Shown: positions 1 through 7,851, counted from the stretch's first letter. The stretch is 9,543 bases of DNA from Chthoniobacterales bacterium (GCA_013697365.1 JACCXA010000285.1:1-9543); one strand, 5' to 3'. Notes: generated from the sequence alone by a model not told the origin. Translations and numbers: made by a program.

Positions 1-615
1 CGTTTACTGATTCACGGCATCAACATCAGCCTCGGCTACGATTTCGATCCGGAATGGTTCGCCTGCGGCCAGAGCCCGCTCTGCGTTGAAATCGATCGGC
101 TGGTGCGTTCCGGCGTGGTGGTCGTCGTCTCAGCCGGCAACACCGGCTACGGCGCGGTCGCATCACAGCAACGCAATACCAACGCTGGCATGGGCGTCAC
201 GATCAATGACCCCGGCAACGCTGAACTGGCGATTACTGTCGGATCCACTCATCGGGATATGCCGCATGTCTACGGTGTCTCTTATTTTTCATCGAAAGGT
301 CCGACCGGCGATGGGCGTGTGAAGCCGGACCTCGTGGCGCCGGGCGAGAAAATCCTTTCCGCCGCAACGGGTAAGCTCCTGTTGGATAAGGCCGACGACA
401 AAAAAGTCGCCTATGTCGAAGACAGCGGCACGAGCATGGCAGCTCCACACGTCAGCGGCGTGATCGCGGCCTTTTTGTCAGTGCGCCGCGAATTCATCGG
501 GCGGCCAGAAAAGGTCAAAGACATTTTCCTGTCGACCGCGACGGATCTAAAGCGCGATCGCTATTTTCAAGGCGCGGGGTTGATCGACCTAATGCGCGCC
601 ATTCAATCGGTCTAA
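1..615 (+). CDS. S8 (subtilisin-family) serine peptidase, 3' part of gene
   Basis: This is the C-terminal 204 residues of a subtilase; the gene enters from the left edge, so its start and the catalytic Asp and His lie outside the window. An open frame runs from base 1 to TAA at 613-615. It shows the substrate-binding strand (GINISLG), the oxyanion-hole Asn in SAGNTG (codon 139-141), the late-domain signature KPDLVAPGEKI, and the catalytic-serine motif SGTSMAAPHVSG (Ser codon 433-435). The chain ends soon after a final helix (GAGLIDLMRAIQS), so there is no C-terminal accessory domain. Whether the protein is secreted cannot be judged without its N-terminus. The alpha/beta hydrolase follows after 18 nt on the same strand, suggesting co-transcription. 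Family assignment is firm; substrate and role are unknown. Confidence 0.95.
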   Translation, partial: RLLIHGINISLGYDFDPEWFACGQSPLCVEIDRLVRSGVVVVVSAGNTGYGAVASQQRNTNAGMGVTINDPGNAELAITVGSTHRDMPHVYGVSYFSSKGPTGDGRVKPDLVAPGEKILSAATGKLLLDKADDKKVAYVEDSGTSMAAPHVSGVIAAFLSVRREFIGRPEKVKDIFLSTATDLKRDRYFQGAGLIDLMRAIQSV

Positions 616-633
616 CCAACATCACAAAATCCC

Positions 634-1953
634 ATGACTGAGATTGCAGGAATTCCCTATGTTGCGGCGCGTTTCGACAAGAACGGCGCTGCTCTCAATG
701 CAAACGAAGTGAAAGTCCCGGCCGGGACGACGGACCTTTTCGTCCTGGCACATGGTTGGAATAACGACGACGCCGCGGCAGAAAGACTTTATCGCGAGCT
801 CTTTCAGAATTTCGCCGCGGTCGCGCAAGACGTGCTGGCCAAAAGGAAGGTAGCGATCATCGGGGTGATCTGGCCTTCGAAAAAGTTCACGGATGTGGTG
901 GAGGCTGCGGTGGCGGAGCAAGGCGGGGCCTCGGCCGGGCTGGCGGGAAGCAGCAAAGCTGCGGACGACACGCTCAAGAAGAAACTCGATCTGATCGCCA
1001 AGATGTTCGGCTCTGAGGCGACGGCAAAAATCAAGAAGGCGAAAGGGTTGATCGCGAAGTTGGAAAGCGATCCGGCGGCGCGGGACGAGTTTGTGAACGA
1101 GCTGCGGAGTCTGCTCGATCCGAGCGCTGCGCATGATGAAGATAATTCGAAGCTTTATCTGAAGATGAAGGGCTCCGAGATGATCGAAAAATTGAAGGTG
1201 CCGACTCCGCTTGCTGCGCGAGACAGTGGAGGAGGGGGCGGAGCTGCATCTGTCACCAGGGCCGCGGCGAAGACTTCAGAGGGCGGCGCGGCGGGATTAG
1301 GCGACATCTTTTCGGGTGTTAAAGCGGGCGCGATGCGGTTCCTGAATTACTTCACCTATTACGAGATGAAAGCGCGCGCGGGGACCGTAGGGCAAAAGGG
1401 CGTAGGGCCGATGCTCGATCGTCTGGCAGGTAAGGTCCAACGCCTTCATCTCGTGGGGCACAGTTTTGGAGGACGCGTCGTCACCGCGGCCGCGGCCGGC
1501 TCGAGCACGGACAAGATCCAAAGCATGTCGCTCCTGCAGACCGCTTTTTCACACAACGGTTTCTCGCGCTCGATGAATGGCTTCTTCCGCAGTGTGGTCG
1601 ACCAGCAGCGAGTGAAAGGCCCAATCCTCGTCACGCATACGCCGAACGACAAGGCGGTCGGAATTGCCTATCCGACGGCGTCGCGTCTGAGCGGGACGAT
1701 CGCGTCAGCGTTTGGCGACAAGGATGACAAGTTTGGCGGCCTGGGTCGCAACGGCGTACAAAAGATGGAGACAGGTGAAGTGATTACCGGTGTCGCTGAG
1801 ATACTGCCAGTCGGGAGCAAATATCCATGGAAGCCCGGAAGGTTTCACAATCTTGAAGGCAGCAAATTCATCGTCGATCCCACGGGGAAAGATGCGCACG
1901 GCGCCGTCACCGGCAAAGAGATTGCGTGGGCTATCAGCCGGGCCATGGGTTAA
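634..1953 (+). CDS. alpha/beta hydrolase (lipase/esterase-like) with large charged insertion
   Basis: A 439-residue predicted serine hydrolase. An early strand ends in the oxyanion motif LAHGW (His40-Gly41-Trp42). The nucleophile elbow is HLVGHSFGG with Ser277. Asp339 (in THTPND) is a candidate catalytic acid, and His422 (DAHG) or His405 a candidate catalytic base. Between the early strands and the elbow lies an unusually long stretch (about residues 85-250) with a Lys/Glu/Asp-rich helical part and a Gly/Ala-rich linker (about 197-228, with five consecutive Gly). No signal peptide or membrane segment is visible, so a cytoplasmic location is likely. The ATG has no clear Shine-Dalgarno upstream. 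It starts 18 nt after the subtilase stop, which suggests one transcript and perhaps a shared function. The substrate (lipid, ester or other) cannot be told from sequence; the fold call is strong. Confidence 0.88.
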   Translation: MTEIAGIPYVAARFDKNGAALNANEVKVPAGTTDLFVLAHGWNNDDAAAERLYRELFQNFAAVAQDVLAKRKVAIIGVIWPSKKFTDVVEAAVAEQGGASAGLAGSSKAADDTLKKKLDLIAKMFGSEATAKIKKAKGLIAKLESDPAARDEFVNELRSLLDPSAAHDEDNSKLYLKMKGSEMIEKLKVPTPLAARDSGGGGGAASVTRAAAKTSEGGAAGLGDIFSGVKAGAMRFLNYFTYYEMKARAGTVGQKGVGPMLDRLAGKVQRLHLVGHSFGGRVVTAAAAGSSTDKIQSMSLLQTAFSHNGFSRSMNGFFRSVVDQQRVKGPILVTHTPNDKAVGIAYPTASRLSGTIASAFGDKDDKFGGLGRNGVQKMETGEVITGVAEILPVGSKYPWKPGRFHNLEGSKFIVDPTGKDAHGAVTGKEIAWAISRAMG

Positions 1954-1995
1954 CGGGTAACGCTCGGTTCGCGCAGGCTACTTCATCGGCAAGAC

Positions 1996-2694
1996 GTGAG
2001 CTCTGCGATCACACGTGTCTTCATGGTGCGTCACGGCGCCACGGTTCTGAGCGCGGAAGATCGTTTCGCGGGCGCGACGGATGTTGAGTTATCGGAGGAA
2101 GGACGCGCTCAAACCAGGCAGCTCGCGGCGCGTCTCCACCGGGAACGAATCGCCGCTGTTTATGCTTCTCCGCTCCGTCGAACGGTCGAGACGGCCAGCA
2201 TCCTCGCGAAGCCGCATGGAGTCTCTACGGAAACGCGCGATGGCCTGCGTGAAATCTCGCACGGGCATTGGGAGCAGCTTACGAGGCGCGAAGTGGAAGA
2301 ACGTTTTCCAATCGAAGCGACGGAATGGGAAAACGATCCTTATACCTTTGCACCGGAGGGCGGCGAGAGCGGGCTGGCGGTGACGGCGCGTGCCTTGCCG
2401 GTGCTGATCGAGATCGTGCGCGCGCACCCGGGTGCTACCGTCCTCGTGGTCTCGCACAAGGCGACAATCCGGTTGTTGCTTAGCTCGCTGCTTGGGTTCG
2501 ATCCGCGCCGCTATCGCGATAACCTCGATCTAAAACCGGCCTCGCTCAGCATCGTCGATTTCAAAGATCCGAGCCATGCGCGCCTGACGCTCTTCAACGA
2601 CACGTCGCACTACGACCAGATTCCGAACGCACCGCACTCATCGCTTTCCAAGGTCTGGAATGCCGAGCCAGGCCACGCCGGAAAAAAGCGCTAG
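1996..2694 (+). CDS. histidine phosphatase family protein (phosphoglycerate mutase-like)
   Basis: A 232-residue member of the histidine phosphatase superfamily, which moves or removes phosphate through a phosphohistidine. The catalytic motif is MVRHGAT, with Arg12-His13-Gly14 and His13 as nucleophile. Other pocket residues are Arg61/Arg62 (YASPLRR), the acid Glu86 (GLREISHG) and the second His154 (VVSHKATIR). The GTG at 1996 is the first usable start after an in-frame stop; the next ATG (2023) would delete the first strand just before RHG. No good Shine-Dalgarno is seen. It lies 42 nt after the hydrolase gene on the same strand and may be its third operon member or independent. Its stop overlaps that of the convergent dehydrogenase gene. 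The substrate could be a sugar phosphate, a cobalamin precursor or another phosphoester; the family does not decide this. Confidence 0.9.
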   Translation: MSSAITRVFMVRHGATVLSAEDRFAGATDVELSEEGRAQTRQLAARLHRERIAAVYASPLRRTVETASILAKPHGVSTETRDGLREISHGHWEQLTRREVEERFPIEATEWENDPYTFAPEGGESGLAVTARALPVLIEIVRAHPGATVLVVSHKATIRLLLSSLLGFDPRRYRDNLDLKPASLSIVDFKDPSHARLTLFNDTSHYDQIPNAPHSSLSKVWNAEPGHAGKKR

Positions 2695-5600
2695 CGGATT
2701 TCCGCCGCGGCGGTTGGAATCGCGAAGCTTTCGATCTCTTTCTTGATGTCGTGCACGAAGCTGGCCGCACCGGCGCCGTTCACGACTCGGTGATCAAAGG
2801 TGAGCGAGAGAGTAATGACCTCGACCATTTCGTTCTTCTGGCCATTTGCCTGCATCTCCTGATGGGCTGAGCCAACGAAGAGCGTGCCGACGGATGGCGG
2901 CACCACGATCGGCGCCGCCGCGCGCACACCAAATGCGCCGAGACTACTGATGACAACCGGCGCGTTCACGGCATCGACACGGCCGCCGCGCGTTTCCTCG
3001 ACGGTCTCGTTGTAACGCCGGACGAAGTCCGGCCAATCGCGTTTGTTGGCTTTCGTCACCACCGCGGTGGCGAGGCGATCGTTTTCGAGTGAGACCGCGA
3101 CCCCGAGGTCGAACTCGGCGTGCTCAACGATGGAATCATCCTCGAGCATCATTCGCCGGAAAGGAGCATGTTTCTCCATCGCGCGGACTACGGCCCAGGC
3201 GATCATTACGCTGGGTGAGGCTGCGCTCTCACCGTCGGACTTCTTCGCGGCGGCGCGCGCGGCACGCAGCGCATCCCAGCGCGCATCGATTTGAAGATTG
3301 GCGGGCACGACGCGGCTAAGTCGCCGCGTGATCGTGGGCGACAAGGCGGGTTCAATTTTCACCGGTTCGCACCTGATTGGCGTTGGGACTTTTCCATCTG
3401 CTCCGTCGGACGCTGCCCGGGCATCCTGCAAACCATTACGGTCCGGTGAGACTTCAGCTTTCGCCTCGAGCTGATCGTCCCACGACGACAAATCCGAACT
3501 GAGAACCGTTCCGATCTCCTGTCCGATGTCGACCGTGGCTCCAACGTCCGTTTTCCAATCGCCCATCGTTCCAGCGAAGGAGGACTCGATCGGATAAACG
3601 GCTTTGTCTGTCTCGACTTCGCAAAGCGGATCGTCGAGTTCCACAGGATCACCGGGATTCTTCAGCAGCGCGACGACCTTCGCGTTGCGAATGCCTTCTC
3701 CCATGATCGGGACGGTAATGATTTGCGGGCGTTGTTTGGTGGCGCCGGCGTCTTGCGCTGCTTCAGCTTTCGCAGCTGCTGCCTCCGCGCGATTCTGCAC
3801 CGGAGCGAGCTGCGGAGTTGGTCCTCCGGCATGGAGGGCGACGCGTTCGCCCCTGACCGACATCGACCGCTGCAACGCCGCCACGATCCGCTCCACATCC
3901 GGCAAGGCGGCGTATTCATAGATCGGGTTGTAGCCGATCATCACATTCGTTTTGCTGACGAGAATGGGAGGACTGACAAGCTCGCTCCAGATTTCGGGCT
4001 GCGCTGCGAGGTGCGAGATAATCATCTGCCCAACGCTGCAGTTCTCACTGTCTTCCTGGACGACGACGAGGCGGCCGGTTCTTCGGACGGATTCCTCGAC
4101 CGCAGCGCGATCCCACGGCACCAGAGATCGCAGATCAAGAAGATCGACGCTCATCTCGGAGCCGATTTTCTCCAGTGCTTCGAGAGATTTTTCGACGGTG
4201 TTGCCCCACGCCACCAGCGTTACATCCGATCCGCTATGCCGCTTGCGCGCCACGCCGAGCGGCACCGCTTTTACTGGCTCCTTCGATTCGTGTTCAGCCC
4301 AAAGCAGATGCTTCGGGATCAGGACGAACGTCGGGTCGTCGCAATGCATCGCAGTCCAGAGCAGACCGGCGGCATCCTCCGGCGTGCTCGGGATAGCGAC
4401 GTTGATCCCGGGGAAGTGCGCGAGCGCCGCTTCGTTGGCCTGGCTATGCCACAAGCTCCCGCCAGGCAGGTATGCGCCGTAGGGTGCGTAGATCACGACG
4501 GGGCAAGTCCAGGTTCCGAATGATCGCCAGCGCAACGTGGCGAGATTGGTGACGAGCTGGTTCCAGCCTGGTCCGATGAAGTCAATGAACTGCAGCTCGA
4601 AAACGGGGCGTTTGCCGTAGGAAGCCAGCCCGCACGCGACGCCCATAATCGTAGATTCCGCGAGCGGCGAATTGTAAACCTGCTTTGGGAATTCGGTGGA
4701 AAGCCGCTGCGTGAGCCGGAACACGCCACCTTTCGGGTCTTCGACGTCCTCGCCGAAGATAATGCGATCCGAGCTGCGCTGTAGCCCCAAGCGGAGGGTC
4801 TGATTGACGGTATCGCCGATTCGATATTTGCCAGGCGGCAGCACTTCATCATCAAGCTGTGGCAACTCGCCCGTGACCTGTAATTCCAGTTCGTCGGCCG
4901 TTGGGTCCTGCTCGCGCTCGGCCTCGAGAAACTCCTTCCGGACGCGCTCCTTAATCTCCTTGTCCAGCTTTGCGTAATCTTCTGTGGTGATTGCTCCTTC
5001 GCGAATCAAACGATCACTCCAGACCTTGAGCGGATCGCCTTTCTCGAGACCCTCGATTTCCTCGGCACTGCGGTAAAGCTTGTGGTCATCCGAGCTGGTG
5101 TGGCTGGAGAGGCGTTCCATGTTCACCCAGAAAAACGCCGGCCCCGCGCCAGCGCGCATCGCTTCGAACGCTTTCACGCCCGCGTCGTAAACCTGCTGCA
5201 CATCCGAACCGTCCACTTCCTGCCAGTCGTTAGGCTGCAGGACATCGAGCGCGCGTGGTGTGATGTCGCGCGTGGGGCTGCTGATGCCATACTTGTTGTC
5301 TTCCACGACGAAGAGGACCGGCAGCTTCCTCTCCTTCGCGAAACAAACCGCCTCGAAGAAGTCGCCCTGACGAGTCGCGGCATCGCCGATCGTGGTCACG
5401 ACCACGTTCGGTTTCTCGTCGAGCCGAATGCCCCACGCGATCCCGCAGGCGGGAAGAAGTTGCGAACCGGTCGGCGTCGGTACGCTCCAGATCCCGCGCG
5501 CGGCATAGCTGTAGTGGGACGGCATCTGGCGGCCATGGCTCTGGCCTTTGCGCTTCGCAAAGTAATCCAGAGCCAGTTCATGAGAAGCGACGCCACGCCC

Positions 5601-5813
5601 CAAGACGAGGCCGCGATCGCGGTAGTAGGGGCAAACATAATCGCCTTCGCGCATCGCCATGCCCAGCGCGGCGAGCGCTTCGTGTCCCATCCCGGAAACG
5701 TGGAAGTGGCCCTTACCCTGGCGATTCAAATTCTGCTCGCGCAAGTCTCCATGTCGGCTTTCCAAGAGGATGGTGAGCAGGCGAAGCTTATCTTCTTGGT
5801 TTAGGGACGGCAT
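2691..5813 (-). CDS. fused 2-oxoacid dehydrogenase E1alpha-E1beta-lipoyl-E2 (branched-chain type)
   Basis: A 1040-residue chain joining most of a 2-oxoacid dehydrogenase complex, which converts a 2-oxoacid, CoA and NAD+ to acyl-CoA. Modules: E1 alpha (about 5-320) with the thiamine-diphosphate motif GDA...N (Gly143-Asp144 to Asn173) and loop SSHTSSDD (His238); E1 beta (about 325-645) with ThDP Glu355 (FGEDVED) and His456 (GSLWHSQ); an Ala/Pro/Gln-rich linker (about 650-696); one lipoyl domain (about 697-771) with lipoylated Lys737 in ETDKA; a polar linker; and the E2 acyltransferase core (about 815-1035) with DHRVVNG (catalytic His1008). The SSHTSSDD loop and E1 beta resemble branched-chain enzymes more than pyruvate ones, by recollection of family sequences. 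No E3-binding domain is recognisable and no E3 gene is nearby. The ATG at 5813 is chosen because E1 homology begins at once; an in-frame TTG at 5855 would add 14 Arg-rich residues. It lies 74 nt downstream of a same-strand secreted-protein gene. Confidence 0.93.
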   Translation of the reverse strand: MPSLNQEDKLRLLTILLESRHGDLREQNLNRQGKGHFHVSGMGHEALAALGMAMREGDYVCPYYRDRGLVLGRGVASHELALDYFAKRKGQSHGRQMPSHYSYAARGIWSVPTPTGSQLLPACGIAWGIRLDEKPNVVVTTIGDAATRQGDFFEAVCFAKERKLPVLFVVEDNKYGISSPTRDITPRALDVLQPNDWQEVDGSDVQQVYDAGVKAFEAMRAGAGPAFFWVNMERLSSHTSSDDHKLYRSAEEIEGLEKGDPLKVWSDRLIREGAITTEDYAKLDKEIKERVRKEFLEAEREQDPTADELELQVTGELPQLDDEVLPPGKYRIGDTVNQTLRLGLQRSSDRIIFGEDVEDPKGGVFRLTQRLSTEFPKQVYNSPLAESTIMGVACGLASYGKRPVFELQFIDFIGPGWNQLVTNLATLRWRSFGTWTCPVVIYAPYGAYLPGGSLWHSQANEAALAHFPGINVAIPSTPEDAAGLLWTAMHCDDPTFVLIPKHLLWAEHESKEPVKAVPLGVARKRHSGSDVTLVAWGNTVEKSLEALEKIGSEMSVDLLDLRSLVPWDRAAVEESVRRTGRLVVVQEDSENCSVGQMIISHLAAQPEIWSELVSPPILVSKTNVMIGYNPIYEYAALPDVERIVAALQRSMSVRGERVALHAGGPTPQLAPVQNRAEAAAAKAEAAQDAGATKQRPQIITVPIMGEGIRNAKVVALLKNPGDPVELDDPLCEVETDKAVYPIESSFAGTMGDWKTDVGATVDIGQEIGTVLSSDLSSWDDQLEAKAEVSPDRNGLQDARAASDGADGKVPTPIRCEPVKIEPALSPTITRRLSRVVPANLQIDARWDALRAARAAAKKSDGESAASPSVMIAWAVVRAMEKHAPFRRMMLEDDSIVEHAEFDLGVAVSLENDRLATAVVTKANKRDWPDFVRRYNETVEETRGGRVDAVNAPVVISSLGAFGVRAAAPIVVPPSVGTLFVGSAHQEMQANGQKNEMVEVITLSLTFDHRVVNGAGAASFVHDIKKEIESFAIPTAAAEIR

Positions 5814-5887
5814 AAGGCGGGAAGGTGCAAATCGAGTGCGGCAAGCGACGGGCAATTACTCTTACCTGTCAGTTCTCGAACTCTCAA

Positions 5888-6667
5888 CTAACCGCGCGGT
5901 GCGATCAGGGCTTCCGGTGGTTTTACAAACTTCGCGTCGTCCGGCGTCGGCCCGGAGAATCGGACGTTGAGGAAGCTCATGTTTCCGAGCGCCTCGCCTT
6001 CGATGTTGTCGTTCTTCCAATCGAAGTATTGCGCGACCTTCGGGACGATTAATCCATCGGCGTCCTGCCATTCCTGGAATACGATGGCGTGTTGTTCGAG
6101 TTGGTCGATCGGTTTCCCTTTTCGGAGCGACGGGTAAGTGACGACGTAGGAAGCGAGCTTCAGTTTGCCCGACTCCGCATCAAAGTAGGCGACGTAGAAG
6201 TCTTCCGAAGAATCACCCGTGCCCGCCTGGAAGGTGATTTTCACAACGTCGTACTCGCGCTCCTGAAACATTTTTTTCCCAAGCGACTCATGCACGGCGC
6301 CCGGATCGGCAAAGACGAACGGCATTCCGAAAAAGTAAAATGGTGTCCAAATGTAGAAGCGCGGAGGAGTGCCGCCTAACGAGTCGAGAGCGGGCTTGAT
6401 CCAGACCTCGCCTTTGCTGGCGCCGAGCGTGTACGTTTCGGCGGTAATCAAGCCATCGCGCGTGCGCAGATTAAACAGCTGATGATCCTTCTTCAGACCC
6501 CTTGCGTTTTCGAAAGTGGAATCGAATTCCACCGTCCCAAACCCGCGCCATTTTGCGAGGCCGCCGTGAGCCTGGGCGCCACGTTCGATTTGCGCTGAGC
6601 CATTCGGCGCGCAGATAACGGTGAAACCTAGCGCTAACGCCAACGACAAAGATTGTTTCCGGTGCAT
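5888..6667 (-). CDS. secreted beta-rich protein of unknown function (possibly DUF6503/LolA-like)
   Basis: A 259-residue protein with a clear Sec signal peptide: basic Arg3-Lys4, a hydrophobic core at about 7-20, and a likely cleavage after NGSA (Ala25). The residue before Cys19 is Ile, so it is not a standard lipoprotein signal. The mature part opens with a helix carrying AHGGLAKW (33-40), followed by many alternating strands with aromatic residues. This resembles outer-membrane lipoprotein-sorting/DUF6503-type beta sheets that may hold a hydrophobic ligand; the family name is a tentative recollection. The frame stays open upstream to 6835, but the ATG at 6667 is chosen because it immediately precedes the signal peptide. 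No Shine-Dalgarno is apparent. It probably acts in the periplasm or outer membrane. It precedes the dehydrogenase fusion by 74 nt on the same strand, although no functional link is obvious. Confidence 0.8.
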   Translation of the reverse strand: MHRKQSLSLALALGFTVICAPNGSAQIERGAQAHGGLAKWRGFGTVEFDSTFENARGLKKDHQLFNLRTRDGLITAETYTLGASKGEVWIKPALDSLGGTPPRFYIWTPFYFFGMPFVFADPGAVHESLGKKMFQEREYDVVKITFQAGTGDSSEDFYVAYFDAESGKLKLASYVVTYPSLRKGKPIDQLEQHAIVFQEWQDADGLIVPKVAQYFDWKNDNIEGEALGNMSFLNVRFSGPTPDDAKFVKPPEALIAPRG

Positions 6668-6740
6668 AGGCGAAGGTAGCCAACTAAGGGCGCTCGTCAC
6701 GGACGACAGCTTGCAGGTGCGCGCCGCCCCCATCCGATAT

Positions 6741-6745
6741 AGGAG
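6741..6745 (+). promoter_or_regulatory. Shine-Dalgarno of thrC
   Basis: AGGAG ends 8 nt before the ATG at 6754. It overlaps an alternative in-frame GTG at 6745, so that GTG cannot use it. This decides the thrC start in favour of 6754. It is the clearest ribosome-binding site in the window. Confidence 0.7.
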
Positions 6746-6753
6746 TGCGTGAG

Positions 6754-7851
6754 ATGACCCTGGCAACCGCACCGCGCGAGCAGAGGAGGGGAGTGATCGA
6801 ACGCTACCGGGAGTTCCTGCCGGTCTCTGCAGCAACGCCGATTATTTCGTTAGGCGAAGGAAATACTCCGCTCATTCCATGCCCGAAGCTTTCCGCGCAG
6901 GTTGGCCGCGGCTGCGAGGTCTTCGTCAAGTACGAGGGTCTGAATCCGACATGCTCATTTAAAGACCGTGGCATGACGGTCGCCGTTTCGAAAGCGGTGG
7001 AGCGGGGGATGCAGGCCGTTGTTTGCGCGTCCACCGGGAACACTTCGGCTTCCGCCGCCGCGTATGCAGCGCGGGCTGGGATCCGCTGCGCGGTTATCCT
7101 GCCGGCCGGGAAGATTGCAAGCGGGAAAATGGTGCAGGCCTATGCTTACGGCGCCCGGGTTGTCGCGATCGAAGGCAATTTCGATGACGCCTTGCGGGTG
7201 GTGCGAGAACTCGGAAAGCGCCCCGAATTCGCAGTCGTGAATTCCATCAACCCCGACCGCATCGCGGGACAAAAATCTGCGGCCTTCGAGATCGTTGAAG
7301 AGCTAGGCGACGCTCCGGATTTACATCTGTTGCCAGTCGGCAACGCTGGTAATATCACTGCCTACTGGGCGGGCTATCGCGAGTATCTCGCAGCAGAAAA
7401 GGCCAGCAAGCTTCCCGCTATGCTGGGATTTCAGGCAGCGGGTTCAGCGCCCATTTTTCACGGCAAGACTATTGAGCAGCCGGAGACGATTGCGTCTGCG
7501 ATCCGGATTGGTAACCCCGCAAGTTGGGATCTCGCGAAAGCGGCGCTGCGGGACTCCGGCGGCGCGATTGATATCGTAACGGATGACGAAATCCTGGAAG
7601 CGCAGCGTTGGTTAGCCGGCCACGAGGGTATTTTCGTTGAGCCGGCGAGCGCTGCCTCCATCGCCGGTTTGTTCAAGTGTTGTGACACGGGAAGGGCGAG
7701 TGCGTTGCGAACGCGCGGTATCGAGGATGGCAGCCAGATCGTCTGCACAGTGACGGGACATGGGTTGAAAGATCCGGATGCGGTGCGCTTCACGACGGAG
7801 TCATCGGTCCGTCCTAGCGAGGCCGAAGTCCTGAGAGCAATTGGCTTCTGA
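6754..7851 (+). CDS. thrC: threonine synthase
   Basis: A 365-residue PLP enzyme that converts O-phosphohomoserine to threonine, the last step of threonine synthesis, in the cytoplasm. It has the threonine-synthase opening ISLGEGNTPLIP, the PLP-lysine motif TCSFKDRGMT (Lys70), the STGNTSAS Asn loop, the phosphate-binding loop GNAGN (196-200), and EPASAAS with a C-terminal TGHGLKDPD, all typical of the family. The length matches the short (Bacillus/Thermus-type) class rather than the longer E. coli class. The ATG at 6754 is chosen over the GTG at 6745 because of Shine-Dalgarno spacing. It is transcribed divergently from the secreted-protein gene across 86 nt, which must hold both promoters. lysC follows after 87 nt, suggesting a shared aspartate-family transcription unit. 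No leader peptide rich in Thr/Ile codons is seen upstream. Confidence 0.95.
   Translation: MTLATAPREQRRGVIERYREFLPVSAATPIISLGEGNTPLIPCPKLSAQVGRGCEVFVKYEGLNPTCSFKDRGMTVAVSKAVERGMQAVVCASTGNTSASAAAYAARAGIRCAVILPAGKIASGKMVQAYAYGARVVAIEGNFDDALRVVRELGKRPEFAVVNSINPDRIAGQKSAAFEIVEELGDAPDLHLLPVGNAGNITAYWAGYREYLAAEKASKLPAMLGFQAAGSAPIFHGKTIEQPETIASAIRIGNPASWDLAKAALRDSGGAIDIVTDDEILEAQRWLAGHEGIFVEPASAASIAGLFKCCDTGRASALRTRGIEDGSQIVCTVTGHGLKDPDAVRFTTESSVRPSEAEVLRAIGF

Noticed and set aside
622..1134. 170-codon open frame on the - strand opposite the alpha/beta hydrolase
   Set aside because: The plus-strand frame carries the catalytic motifs; the minus frame is Arg-rich and featureless.
3723..4523. 266-codon open frame on the + strand opposite E1 beta and the linker
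   Set aside because: Antisense to a clearly conserved coding region, with shadow-type Arg/His-rich composition and no family signature.
5348..5390. GDA instead of GDG in the thiamine-diphosphate motif of E1 alpha as a sign of inactivity
   Set aside because: The metal-binding Asp144 and Asn173 are kept with normal spacing, and the third position varies among E1 enzymes.
5082..5804. 240-codon open frame on the + strand opposite E1 alpha
   Set aside because: It lies wholly antisense to conserved E1 motifs, has Arg/His-rich composition typical of shadow frames in GC-rich genes, and no recognisable motif.
5814..5855. TTG start at 5855 for the dehydrogenase fusion
   Set aside because: It would add 14 Arg-rich residues with no E1 similarity; the ATG at 5813 directly precedes the conserved region. 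An AGGTAAGAG upstream of the TTG keeps it possible but less likely.
6745..6753. GTG start at 6745 for thrC
   Set aside because: It overlaps the AGGAG ribosome-binding site, which is properly spaced for the ATG at 6754.
6668..6835. Upstream extension of the secreted-protein frame to 6835
   Set aside because: It would bury the signal peptide inside the protein and overlap the start of thrC.
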